Part shown: positions 19,625 to 28,022 of the stretch, in pieces
Layout of the letters: each line of letters starts with the position of its first letter
Numbering within the stretch: position 1 is the first letter of the stretch
Assembly (NCBI RefSeq): GCF_947259545.1
Contig: NZ_CAMYMK010000002.1
Span: 806,001-870,000 of the forward strand
Source: an uncultured Marinobacter sp.
Lineage (GTDB): Bacteria; Pseudomonadota; Gammaproteobacteria; Pseudomonadales; Oleiphilaceae
Length of the DNA stretch: 64,000 bases
Direction of reading: 5' to 3'
Made by a program: the position numbers and the translations under genes
Notes under the pieces: model-generated
Seen by the model: the letters and a program-made list of their open reading frames with translations, nothing else
What the model was told of the DNA's origin: nothing
The model's database searches: none

Positions 19625-20604
19625 TGGCCCGTGATACTCCCGTCATCCAGGGAATCGTAGGCTTCGACAATACGCTGCACCAGCGGATGGCGAACCACGT
19701 CTCTGGCTTCGAAGCGTGTAAAACCGATACCGGAGACCTTGCTCAGCACGCCGGCGGCATGAATCAGGCCGGAATTCTGTCCCCGGGGCAGGTCGACCTG
19801 GGTTGTATCACCGGTGATCACCGCCGTGGAACCAAAACCAATCCGGGTCAGGAACATTTTCATCTGTTCCCGGGTGGTGTTCTGACTCTCATCCAGGATG
19901 ATGAATGAGTTGTTCAGGGTGCGGCCACGCATAAAAGCCAGGGGCGCAATCTCAATCACGCTCTTTTCAATCAGCCGCGTGACATGGTCAAAGCCCAGCA
20001 TCTCATACAGGGCGTCGTACAGTGGGCGAAGGTACGGATCCACCTTCTGGGCCAGATCGCCGGGCAGGAAGCCCAGCTTCTCACCGGCTTCCACCGCCGG
20101 ACGAACCAGCAGGATGCGTTTAACCTGCTCATCCTTCAGGGCCTCCACTGCACAGGCCACCGCCAGCCAGGTTTTCCCGGTACCGGCCGGGCCAATACCG
20201 AAGTTGACGTCATGGGTGCGGATGTTGTGCACATACTTCTGTTGGTTAGCCCCGCGAGGCTTGGCCTGCAGCTTGGGTGTTTTGATGACGGTAACAGCGC
20301 CATCATAGGGAACATCCTCCGGCAGCCGCTCGAAGCCTGTTTCGCGTATGAACAGATGGACAGTGTCCGGCGAAATGTCATTGGTGGCCTCGGTTTCCCG
20401 GTACAGGTGCCGGATGACCTCAACGGCCGCTGCCACATGCTCGGTTTCACCTTCCACCCGGAAGTGGTGGTTTCGGCGACCAATCTTGACCTGCATGCGC
20501 CGCTCAATGTGCTTCAGGTGCTCATCGAACTGGCCACAGAGGGTGGTCAGTCGGTGTTGATCGACCGGGTGCAGATCAAACTGTCTGGAATCGTTGGCTT
20601 TCAA
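19621..20604 (-). CDS. ybeZ: PhoH-family ATPase YbeZ
   Basis: 327 residues. An N-terminal KH-like/phage-recombination-type region (residues 1-110) is followed by a PhoH ATPase domain with Walker A GPAGTGKT (138-145), the VRPAVEAGEKLGFLPGD stretch and Walker B FIILDESQNTT. Thought to partner YbeY in RNA metabolism. The 298-base gap upstream to miaB holds one GTCGGAT palindrome and branched element B, so it may have its own promoter. Confidence 0.94.
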   Translation of the reverse strand: MKANDSRQFDLHPVDQHRLTTLCGQFDEHLKHIERRMQVKIGRRNHHFRVEGETEHVAAAVEVIRHLYRETEATNDISPDTVHLFIRETGFERLPEDVPYDGAVTVIKTPKLQAKPRGANQQKYVHNIRTHDVNFGIGPAGTGKTWLAVACAVEALKDEQVKRILLVRPAVEAGEKLGFLPGDLAQKVDPYLRPLYDALYEMLGFDHVTRLIEKSVIEIAPLAFMRGRTLNNSFIILDESQNTTREQMKMFLTRIGFGSTAVITGDTTQVDLPRGQNSGLIHAAGVLSKVSGIGFTRFEARDVVRHPLVQRIVEAYDSLDDGSITGQ

Positions 20605-20663
20605 AGGTGCTCCGTTTTTACTCCCGTGGTTTCCCGGGAGTCAGCTTTTCTGAATTTTGAGTC

Positions 20664-20697
20664 AGGCCGGATTAGACCAAGTCAAAATCCGACCTAC
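20664..20697. repeat. GTCGGAT-type palindrome upstream of ybeZ
   Basis: AGGCCGGATT (20664-20673) is near-complementary to AATCCGACCT (20686-20695), with one C-A mismatch. The minus strand reads TAGGTCGGATT, the same as the copy at 33099. It lies about 60 bases upstream of the ybeZ start in the miaB-ybeZ spacer. Confidence 0.6.
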
Positions 20698-20760
20698 GAT
20701 TTACGATCAAATCCACCTAGCTAAATTCTGGTACAAGCATGCACGTGTATAGTCAGCGGA

Positions 20761-20866
20761 GAGTGGTGGGTTTTCCCTCCCAAAAATTTCGAAGGCCAAG
20801 GATGGCCTGAGAGAAGCGCACATGGATGTGCTCGTAGCGGTTTTTGGGAGGGAAAACCCATCACTC
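20761..20866. repeat. Branched palindromic element, copy B
   Basis: Arms 20761-20786 and 20841-20866, 26 bp with a single G-T pair. The 54-base core contains GGCCAAGGATGGCC and GCACATGGATGTGC hairpins. The core differs from copy D at only three of 54 positions, although apart from a shared CCC plus A-run at the inner end the arms of B and D are unrelated. Lies between the miaB stop (20903) and the ybeZ start. On the minus strand, no T-run follows the right arm. Confidence 0.92.
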
Positions 20867-20902
20867 GCCATGCTCCAATCTCGGACCAGTCGGAAAGTAA
20901 CC

Positions 20903-22249
20903 CTAGTATAACTCCGAGCTTGTAGGCACCCCACGCAAAGAATTGGGATAAGCCTCAACAATCTCGACGTCGATAAAGTGCCCCACAACGTCCGGATTCT
21001 CATGCCGGAAATTCACAATCCGGTTGTTCTCCGTCCGGCCCGCAAATTCGCCCGGGTCCTTCTTGGACAGGCCAGTCACCAGAATACGCTGAGTGCTACC
21101 CACCATCTTGCGGCTGATATCCATGACATTCTGATTCAGTCGGTCCTGCAGAATGCTCAGGCGTTGCTTCTTCACCTCCATCGGAGTGTCATCCGGCAGA
21201 TCCGACGCCGGCGTACCTGGACGAGCGCTGTATACGAAGCTGAAGGACATATCGAAACCGATATCATTGATCAGCTTCATGGTGTCCTCAAAGTCTTTCT
21301 CGGTTTCGCCAGGGAACCCGATAATGAAATCCGAGGAGAAACTGATGTCCGGACGAATCTTACGCAGACGGCGGAGTTTGGATTTGTACTCCAGTGCCGT
21401 GTGGCCGCGTTTCATGGCCGCCAGGATGCGATCGGAGCCGCTTTGAACCGGCAAGTGCAGGTGGCTGACCAGTTCCGGGACCTGTTCGTACACTTCGATC
21501 ATGGCATCGGTGAACTCCACCGGGTGCGAAGTGGTGTACCGGATGCGGTCGATGCCGTCGATCGCAGCCACCAGGGTAATCAGCTCCGCCAGGTCCATGG
21601 TGTCGCCGTCGTGGGTTTCGCCACGGTAGGCGTTAACGTTCTGGCCCAACAGATTCACTTCGCGCACGCCCTGGCTTGCCAGGTGCGCCACTTCGGCAAT
21701 CACGTCATCCGCCGGACGGCTGACTTCCTCGCCACGGGTATAGGGCACCACGCAAAAGGTGCAGTACTTGCTGCAGCCTTCCATGATGGATACAAACGCC
21801 GACGGACCGTCGGCACCCGGCTCAGGCAGGTTGTCGAACTTCTCGATTTCCGGGAAGCTGACGTCCACCACGCCTACGCCGTTACCCTTGGCGCGAACTT
21901 CGGTAATCATGTCCGGCAGGCGGTGCAGGGTTTGCGGGCCGAACACCATATCCACATACGGGGCGCGGTCAAGAATCGCCTGGCCTTCCTGGCTGGCCAC
22001 GCAGCCACCAACGCCGATGATCAGGTCCGGTTTTTTGCTCTTGAGCCCCTTCCAGCGGCCGAGCTGGTGGAACACTTTCTCCTGGGCTTTTTCCCGAATG
22101 GAGCAGGTGTTCAGCAGCAGAATGTCGGCGTCATCGGGCGTGTCCGTCATTTCGACGGTTTCGCCGGTCTTGAGCAGGTCCGCCATGCGGGCAGAGTCGT
22201 ACTCGTTCATCTGACAGCCGTGGGTCTTGATGTACAGCTTCTTGGCCAT
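20903..22249 (-). CDS. miaB: tRNA-2-methylthio-N6-dimethylallyladenosine synthase
   Basis: Radical SAM methylthiotransferase modifying A37 of tRNAs that read UNN codons. 448 residues from ATG 22249 ([18 protein letters not shown]), chosen because the family starts just before [10 protein letters not shown]; an upstream ATG at 22312 has no support. N-terminal cluster cysteines are in HGCQMN and [11 protein letters not shown]; the radical SAM motif is CSKYCTFC; a TRAM domain ends the protein. First gene of the miaB-ybeZ-ybeY-corC-lnt cluster. Confidence 0.97.
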   Translation of the reverse strand: MAKKLYIKTHGCQMNEYDSARMADLLKTGETVEMTDTPDDADILLLNTCSIREKAQEKVFHQLGRWKGLKSKKPDLIIGVGGCVASQEGQAILDRAPYVDMVFGPQTLHRLPDMITEVRAKGNGVGVVDVSFPEIEKFDNLPEPGADGPSAFVSIMEGCSKYCTFCVVPYTRGEEVSRPADDVIAEVAHLASQGVREVNLLGQNVNAYRGETHDGDTMDLAELITLVAAIDGIDRIRYTTSHPVEFTDAMIEVYEQVPELVSHLHLPVQSGSDRILAAMKRGHTALEYKSKLRRLRKIRPDISFSSDFIIGFPGETEKDFEDTMKLINDIGFDMSFSFVYSARPGTPASDLPDDTPMEVKKQRLSILQDRLNQNVMDISRKMVGSTQRILVTGLSKKDPGEFAGRTENNRIVNFRHENPDVVGHFIDVEIVEAYPNSLRGVPTSSELY

Positions 22250-22443
22250 GATTCTCACGTATTCTGGTGGATGTCGCGCCGGAATTGCGGTTGTATCCAG
22301 AGGCGCTAGCAAAAAAGGAACTGCGTATTATAACGGGGTGATCAATCCGCAACCACCATTGTCTCGGCTTGTTGCTAGTTCCGTTATGGTATTATTCGCT
22401 TCGTCGGATCTCCGACAACCCAACAACCAACCCATACAACGCT

Positions 22444-23193
22444 ATGACCCCTGAACGCCTGGCCCGAATTAAACAAACCCTGAACACTCGCCAACCGGAT
22501 CTCAGCGTCCTTACCGACCAGGTCCATAAACCCAGAAACCTGTCCGCCATCATTCGGTCATGTGATGCGTTTGGCCTGGCCAATATGCACGCCGTCTGGC
22601 CGAAGGAAGGCTTTCGAGCGTTCCGAAAAACCGCCGGTGGCAGCTACAGCTGGGTGACCACCCACACCCACCGCACCATGGAAGATGCCATTGGTGCGTT
22701 GAAAGGGCAGGGCCACAAGTTATACGCCGCACAGCTTTCGGACCGTGCCATTGATTACCGGGACGCCGACTTCACCGTGCCCTGTACAGTGATCATGGGC
22801 AATGAGGTCGATGGGGTAAGCGCCAGTGCGGCCGAAGTAGCGGACGAACACATCGTGATACCAATGATGGGCATGGTGGAGTCCCTGAATGTCTCCGCCG
22901 CTTGCGCGATTATCCTCGCAGAAGCCCAGCGCCAGCGAAAAGCCGCAGGCCTTTACGATGACCGGCGCCTGCCGGACGACGAGTACAACCGACTGCTGTT
23001 CTGCTGGTGCCAGCCAACGGTGAAACGCTACTGCGACGACCGCAAGCTGCCTTATCCGCCCATTGACCCGGAGACTGGCGAGCTTATTGATGGTGTCGCC
23101 TGGATGCAGGGCGTTCGTGAGCTACGCAAGAACCGCCCCCGCTGGGATGATGCACCGGACGTCCCTGCTATTGAGAAGTCGGATCAGAGCTGA
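22444..23193 (+). CDS. trmH: tRNA (guanosine-18-2'-O)-methyltransferase
   Basis: SPOUT methyltransferase for Gm18 in tRNA. 249 residues from ATG 22444 (TPERLARIKQTL); the upstream in-frame ATG at 22369 has no ribosome site. Knot motifs are visible: PRNLSAIIRSCDAFG, IMGNEVDGVS and IPMMGMVESLNVS AACA. The C-terminus (EKSDQS-stop) is encoded by a palindrome at 23175-23202, which also seems to serve as the gene's transcription end. Confidence 0.95.
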   Translation: MTPERLARIKQTLNTRQPDLSVLTDQVHKPRNLSAIIRSCDAFGLANMHAVWPKEGFRAFRKTAGGSYSWVTTHTHRTMEDAIGALKGQGHKLYAAQLSDRAIDYRDADFTVPCTVIMGNEVDGVSASAAEVADEHIVIPMMGMVESLNVSAACAIILAEAQRQRKAAGLYDDRRLPDDEYNRLLFCWCQPTVKRYCDDRKLPYPPIDPETGELIDGVAWMQGVRELRKNRPRWDDAPDVPAIEKSDQS

Positions 23194-23202
23194 TCCGACT
23201 TC
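23175..23202. repeat. Perfect GTCGGAT palindrome overlapping the trmH stop codon
   Basis: GAAGTCGGATCAG (23175-23187) pairs perfectly with CTGATCCGACTTC (23190-23202). The left arm and centre encode the last residues of TrmH, and the stop TGA is in the right arm. Only 15 bases separate it from the convergent DUF2931 gene's stop, so it may end transcripts from both sides. No strong T-run. Confidence 0.8.
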
Positions 23203-23217
23203 CCGGTGGTTTGCGGA

Positions 23218-23820
23218 TTACCATTTGTCCAGTTGCAGGCCGTGAGTTTTCAGGTAGTCGCCGTGTTCCTTCAGATACGCTTTCGTTCTTTCCTGGAAAT
23301 GCGATGGGTCCCCTTCAACGGGTTTGGCTTGCAGGCGCATTACTTCAATTTCATTGCCGATCTGGCTCTGAATCCACATAACAATCTTCCCACCGGGCGC
23401 CAAGCCGATTGTAAGGGTGTGACGTGGCACCTCTCGGATGTCGAAATTAGTTATGACTCTCGCTGGATCGCGCATTCGCTCATTTAAATCCGCAGGAATG
23501 CGGATCAAGTGTGCGTAGTACTCTTGCTCGGCAAAAGAAAACCAGTGTATCCAGATTAGTTCTGGGAACGGGTCTGCGGCTGCTCCCGGCCCAGCGGGGC
23601 CTTTTGGCCCCTCCCAGCAGCATTTCACCGTGCCTCCGGGTTGGCGCCAGCTGCGTTCGCCGCTTTTTTCCAGAAGAACATCCACAAGCCAAACTTCATA
23701 GTGCTCTGGGGCTGCGAATGTGACTCGGCGGTATTCTCCAGTCTCGCTTGTCATGGACGTGCAGCCTTGGCAGGCAATCAATGTGATGCAGATCGCGAAT
23801 CTGAGACAGATGGTAAGCAT
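23218..23820 (-). CDS. DUF2931 lipoprotein, likely immunity partner of the Tle1-type effector
   Basis: 200 residues with signal peptide and a lipobox-like IACQGC (Cys near residue 20), so probably a lipoprotein facing the periplasm. The ELIWIHWFSFAEQEYYAHLIRIP and LAPGGKIVMWIQ stretches fit DUF2931, a family often found beside DUF2235 lipase effectors. Its ATG overlaps the TGA of the upstream effector (TGATG), implying coupled translation, as expected for an effector-immunity pair. The immunity role is inferred from context. Confidence 0.75.
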   Translation of the reverse strand: MLTICLRFAICITLIACQGCTSMTSETGEYRRVTFAAPEHYEVWLVDVLLEKSGERSWRQPGGTVKCCWEGPKGPAGPGAAADPFPELIWIHWFSFAEQEYYAHLIRIPADLNERMRDPARVITNFDIREVPRHTLTIGLAPGGKIVMWIQSQIGNEIEVMRLQAKPVEGDPSHFQERTKAYLKEHGDYLKTHGLQLDKW

Positions 23821-25862
23821 CAGTTATTCTCCGTGTTGAAGTAGACGGTCCGCTGTCTCCCATCTTCGGGCATGTTGGTATTGAAGTTACGTAGAATCCT
23901 AAGGCTCAATGGAACACCCTTTATGGCTGTATTTATGCTGTTGTAATGAGCCGAGTAGTGGATGTAGCGCTGAATCAAAAGATTGAGCTGCGGAGTGTTC
24001 AACCTTGGAGAGTTCTCACCAGCGTCAATTTGCTCCTGAAGGCTTTGATGTATGGGGGTTAGTTCTTCTGGTATTCGTGTGTTCCCACTATTTGGGATAG
24101 GCGTAAAAATAACACCCGACTGTTTGGCCAATCTATGCATTAGGGCAAGGGCAACGCGAGAGTATCCTCCGTTGATCGAGCGGTACATTCGGAGTGCAAG
24201 TTCGACCCTACCATCAGGAGCGGGGTGCTCGGATCTTTTTGTGAAAATCTCCAGTCGCGGCTCTCCCTGATCATTGCGGGTTTCTGTGCCAGGATTACGG
24301 GCAGGAGGCTGAGCAACGGGGAGGCTGTATTCTCCGATCCAACGTTCTGATTCGATGTCTTTCTTCAGAGCCTTCAAGGTATCCCACTGCATAGTTTCTT
24401 GGGGCCAAGGGAATCGATCGCGGCTGATAGGGTGGAGAGGGCTGATGAGCACATCCTCGTGCTGCAGTTCGGGGTATCCGCCTCCAATGTCAGAGTGTGC
24501 TCCAGGCAGTTTAATTTCCCGAAAGTTTGGAGGTAACTTTGTATCCGGGCCGCGGAGGCTATTAAGTGCAAATAACTTCCGATGTTCATGCTCTGCCGTC
24601 AGCTGAACAGCCTTTGTGACGTTCTCCGGATCGAGAAAAAGTCTGACTGGCACGTTATTGTCATTTGCTGCACTGAGATCCCCATTAGCGATGTTCAGTA
24701 TTGCTGCCACAGAATCAAACAATCCTACAAACCTGATCTCCATCGCTTTAGGCCAAGCTAATCCACGGGCATGCAGGGCTTTTCCGAAGATACCTTTCTC
24801 TTTTCGGTTTATTTCGTAAATTGCATGTCGGGCTGCCGCAGCGCCTCTACTGAAGCCGAATATATCAAAAACTAACTTGTGAATTTGTTTACCCTGAACC
24901 CGAATTTCAATCTGTGAAGCCAGTTCTTGGAAGGTCTTCACTACTTGCTGGATGATTCCAGTATCTCCCATGCCAGTTGCTGAGCTGATTAAAGAATCCC
25001 CATCTCCGGTTTCAGTGCCAACACCTGCTGCGTATACTTTTAGCTGGTACCTACGGGAGTTTTTGTCTTGTAAGTCGTTGTCTGGATACAACTCCCAAAG
25101 TTTGGCCACGTTACTGGGCGTATTCCTGTAGCTGCTTCCCATCATTAACCCCAAACGTCGTCTACACTCGGCTATTTCGATCTCATCGTATTCGCCGGAT
25201 TTCTGACATTCCTTTTCCAGTTCCTGTGCTAAAAGCTGGCTATTAAACGCGTTATTCAACGTCCCATCAGTAAAAATCCCCACCTCAACATGAACCTCCG
25301 GCTCCTCTTCTTTCTGTTCGCTCGTGTCTTCCCCGGAGTTAATGCCGGCAATGGTAGTAGCCATCACCGAGGCCTCTGATTCGAGGGTGGAGGATGCCTG
25401 TCGGGGCTGATGCTGTTGGTTCTCGTCCGTTTTAGGGCGTTGGTGAAATGCGGGCTCGGGCGAGTCCATGCAGAGCGGTCCACGCTTTATATCCTGCGGT
25501 GTCAGCTGAGACGCGTTCAGGTCCTGCATGGGGTAGCTGAGGCCAAAGGGCAGTTCGCTACTGGGCTTCCACTCGCCTCCGCTGGCCAGATCCGGGTTCT
25601 CTCGCCAAGTGACCACTGGAGACAAGGGGCCTTCGTCCATTGGTCCGTGGACCAGAAACGCGTCGCCTGCAGCGACCAGATTCACGGTCAACTCGCAGAG
25701 GTCTGCCCGGTCATAGGGCTGTAACCTTAGCAGTGTGCGTAGTTCGTGTTCGCGGAAATGTCCTGCGTTGATTTTGTGGCGGGTCTCGGAGGCCGCCAGA
25801 AACGGACTTTCTATCCGTGGGATATCGTGGGGGGTCAAATCCATTGACCGCTTGAGTTGCAT
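23820..25862 (-). CDS. DUF2235 alpha/beta hydrolase, Tle1-type phospholipase effector
   Basis: 680 residues. An N-terminal region of about 190 residues of unknown fold and a low-complexity Gln/Glu linker precede the DUF2235 domain: VEVGIFTDGTLNNAFN, nucleophile motif GFSRGAAAARH, and PGAHSDIGGGYPE with the acid/His part. The C-terminal NGGYSRVALALMHRLAKQ resembles Tle1. Tle1 enzymes are phospholipases delivered by type VI secretion; no vgrG, paar, hcp or T6SS structural gene is in this window, so delivery is inferred. ATG 25862 has AGGAG eight bases upstream. Lower GC than its surroundings suggests acquisition. Confidence 0.82.
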   Translation of the reverse strand: MQLKRSMDLTPHDIPRIESPFLAASETRHKINAGHFREHELRTLLRLQPYDRADLCELTVNLVAAGDAFLVHGPMDEGPLSPVVTWRENPDLASGGEWKPSSELPFGLSYPMQDLNASQLTPQDIKRGPLCMDSPEPAFHQRPKTDENQQHQPRQASSTLESEASVMATTIAGINSGEDTSEQKEEEPEVHVEVGIFTDGTLNNAFNSQLLAQELEKECQKSGEYDEIEIAECRRRLGLMMGSSYRNTPSNVAKLWELYPDNDLQDKNSRRYQLKVYAAGVGTETGDGDSLISSATGMGDTGIIQQVVKTFQELASQIEIRVQGKQIHKLVFDIFGFSRGAAAARHAIYEINRKEKGIFGKALHARGLAWPKAMEIRFVGLFDSVAAILNIANGDLSAANDNNVPVRLFLDPENVTKAVQLTAEHEHRKLFALNSLRGPDTKLPPNFREIKLPGAHSDIGGGYPELQHEDVLISPLHPISRDRFPWPQETMQWDTLKALKKDIESERWIGEYSLPVAQPPARNPGTETRNDQGEPRLEIFTKRSEHPAPDGRVELALRMYRSINGGYSRVALALMHRLAKQSGVIFTPIPNSGNTRIPEELTPIHQSLQEQIDAGENSPRLNTPQLNLLIQRYIHYSAHYNSINTAIKGVPLSLRILRNFNTNMPEDGRQRTVYFNTENN

Positions 25863-25951
25863 CGTCACCACTCCTTGCTGACGTTTTGTTTTTCGGCGGG
25901 ATAAGCATACCGAATTCCGGGCTAATGTAACCGTTTTGTGTCACATTTCAA

Positions 25952-26728
25952 TCAGTCGGTGATTAATCGCTGGCTTGTTCCGGTAAAGGTTTGTTTATAA
26001 GTACCATCTTCAATGAGTTCCTGTACTGCGGCATCAAAGTGGTGCCTCAGCCAGATGCCCCGATCTGACAGATGAAACCGATAGGCGAGCTCATTGACTC
26101 CAAACTCGTCGCCATGATGAATCATGGCGCGCAGTCCCAGGCGGCCCAGAAGTGCCACGCCATCGGACTGGTACTCGATAGTGGCATCTATTCGCTCGAG
26201 CGCCAGCATATGCATGTTTTGCTCAAGCGAATTGGTACGTTGAATCTGGATTCCCGGGTGATTCAGGAACTCATTTGGATAAAATCGCCCCCGAATGATG
26301 CCAACTCTAAGGCCCTCCAGGCTTTCAATCGCGTCCAGTGGCCCTGTGTCGTACCGGGTGAAAATCACGAAGCCGTAGGTCAGGGCAACCGGCATACCGG
26401 TTATACCGGGTTGTGCCGAGTCACCCACTATTTCAGGGAAAAGGACATCCGCCGTCCCGTCGCGGAACATCTTGTTGGCTCTTGCCCAGTGTTCAATATT
26501 CACTGCTTCGCAGTCGACACCCCGAACCTTCAGGCGTTCTATAACGTGCTGTGTCCATTCTGCGTTGGCATTGGTAAGAGTCTGATCACTTGTTGGGCCA
26601 TTCACTACAAGGCAGGGTGGTTCTGTGGCGGTAGTGGGTATTGACCACACCAAAGCTGACAGCGCGAGAAAGGTTTTGCAGATTCGGCAAACAGCTGAAA
26701 CGTATGAATACAGCGAGAGCACTTTCAT
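25952..26728 (-). CDS. Periplasmic solute-binding-like protein (SBP_bac_3 type), orphan
   Basis: 258 residues with a signal peptide (hydrophobic FLALSALVWSIP, cleavage near TTATE). The body has the amino-acid-binding-protein layout: ADVLFPEIVG, LEGLRVGIIRG and RIDATIEYQSDGVALL. No permease or ATPase gene is beside it, so it may be a sensor-type or stand-alone binding protein, as is common in marine gammaproteobacteria. Ligand unknown. It follows a 90-base spacer from the Tle1-like gene and belongs to the same AT-richer accessory stretch. Confidence 0.8.
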   Translation of the reverse strand: MKVLSLYSYVSAVCRICKTFLALSALVWSIPTTATEPPCLVVNGPTSDQTLTNANAEWTQHVIERLKVRGVDCEAVNIEHWARANKMFRDGTADVLFPEIVGDSAQPGITGMPVALTYGFVIFTRYDTGPLDAIESLEGLRVGIIRGRFYPNEFLNHPGIQIQRTNSLEQNMHMLALERIDATIEYQSDGVALLGRLGLRAMIHHGDEFGVNELAYRFHLSDRGIWLRHHFDAAVQELIEDGTYKQTFTGTSQRLITD

Positions 26729-26869
26729 TGCAGCCTACCATTGAAGGATGTCCCTCCAGCTGTGTTTTGTACCCGCGGCTGGTAATGCGAGAGCAACGCT
26801 TGTTCTCAATTAATATTAGGTCACCGGCCAGAAAACGAAAGCGATGCGTGAGGTCAGAAGAGGGGGAAG

Positions 26870-26891
26870 GGAGGTGCCGGGCGACACCTCC
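26870..26891 (-). terminator. Possible terminator after yejK
   Basis: GGAGGTG (26870-26876) and CACCTCC (26885-26891) form a 7-bp stem. The minus strand continues with a pyrimidine-rich stretch (CTTCCCCCTCTTCT) rather than a pure T-run, so strength is uncertain. Confidence 0.45.
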
Positions 26892-26901
26892 GCGTGCGGG
26901 G

Positions 26902-27915
26902 TTAGTCGCGGCTCTCAAGGTACCGCTGCAGTTGCTCGCGAAGTGCCTTCGGCAACCGGGTAATGGTCAAGGCGTCCTTGTCCTTGTCGTAATAGACCGC
27001 CTGGTTCACCAGGTCCGATGAGAATGACACGCTCATGCCACCACCGGAACCGGCGATGCGCACCAGTTTCTTGACCTTGCGGTGGTCCGGGTGCAGTACC
27101 CCGCTTTCGGGCATTTCTGTGGCCTGGGAGGCAAACTCCTTGAAACGCTCGGGCTGGCTCTCATCGAGGTAGCCGGATAGCGCCTCGATCGCAACGGGCT
27201 CGCCCAGGGCATGTTGTTCCTTGCAGAATTCATAGGCACGGGCGCGAACTTTTCCGGCTTCTTCCGGCTCGGAGGTCTTTGCAAAAGCTTCCACCGCATC
27301 CAGGAACGTCACGGTTTCTTTTTCCACATCCACCTGATTGGTGAAACCACACAGCTTGATGAACAGGTCGCCGCCTTCACCGGTACCACGGGCGTGTACC
27401 AGGGTCAGATAATTCTCGCCGGGGTTGTCGCCGCGCCAGTCGTCCAGTTCGATACGGGCCGCCAGATTCAGGCGGGACAGGCTCAGGATGTCGGTAGCGT
27501 CCAGCGTCTGTTTGGCATCGAAACGCATGGCGCTGTCGTTCTCCAGAATCAGCAGGTAGACCACCTCCGAATCGGCCAGGGCTTCGTGAACGATCATCAG
27601 GTGCCCCTCAAACTCCTCCTGGGCGCCGTTCAGCAGTTCCTGCCATTGGCCGAACAGGCGGTCGGTCAGGGAGGCAAAGGATTGCTTGTCTTCCAGGTAG
27701 TCCTTCAGCCAGCTGCTGAAAGGACTCTCGCCGATATCATCGGAGAAGCGGCCGTATTTCTTGCCGGGTTTACTGTTGAACAGGCGCTTCATCTGTTTGT
27801 GAAGGGCCTCGTAGTCGCCGCCCGGCTCGGTCAGCGGCTCACCCGGACGCACCCGTGCTGGTTGTCCGGGTTGGTACTGGCTGGCAAAGAGAGTACGAAG
27901 CTGCTTGATGGCCAT
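26902..27915 (-). CDS. yejK: Nucleoid-associated protein YejK/NdpA
   Basis: 337 residues, the family length, containing DKDALTITRLPKALREQLQR and SGGGMSVSFSSDLVNQ. Homologues bind DNA and co-purify with the nucleoid; a detailed function is not known. It is monocistronic here, bounded by the cysDN terminator upstream and a possible terminator downstream. Confidence 0.9.
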   Translation of the reverse strand: MAIKQLRTLFASQYQPGQPARVRPGEPLTEPGGDYEALHKQMKRLFNSKPGKKYGRFSDDIGESPFSSWLKDYLEDKQSFASLTDRLFGQWQELLNGAQEEFEGHLMIVHEALADSEVVYLLILENDSAMRFDAKQTLDATDILSLSRLNLAARIELDDWRGDNPGENYLTLVHARGTGEGGDLFIKLCGFTNQVDVEKETVTFLDAVEAFAKTSEPEEAGKVRARAYEFCKEQHALGEPVAIEALSGYLDESQPERFKEFASQATEMPESGVLHPDHRKVKKLVRIAGSGGGMSVSFSSDLVNQAVYYDKDKDALTITRLPKALREQLQRYLESRD

Positions 27916-27938
27916 GAAATCGCTTATCCCTGGTTAGT

Positions 27939-27975
27939 AAAAAACAAAGCCCTGAGGGCTGACCTTCAGGGCTTT
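27939..27975 (-). terminator. Intrinsic terminator of cysDN
   Basis: On the minus strand AAAGCCCTGA (27975-27966) and TCAGGGCTTT (27955-27946) pair perfectly, then GTTTTTT follows (27945-27939). It lies 50 bases beyond the cysN stop. Confidence 0.93.
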
Positions 27976-28022
27976 GCATTGTACCGGTTTTCATCAACCG
28001 TTAAATGTCGGGTTACGCTGAG

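Noticed and set aside
20978..22309. A 443-codon open frame antisense to miaB
   Set aside because: Shadow of miaB; no domain, and the miaB radical SAM motifs are intact.
23641..23844. Small plus-strand frames opposite the DUF2931 gene
   Set aside because: No ribosome site or motif; the minus-strand gene has a lipoprotein signal and start/stop coupling with its neighbour.
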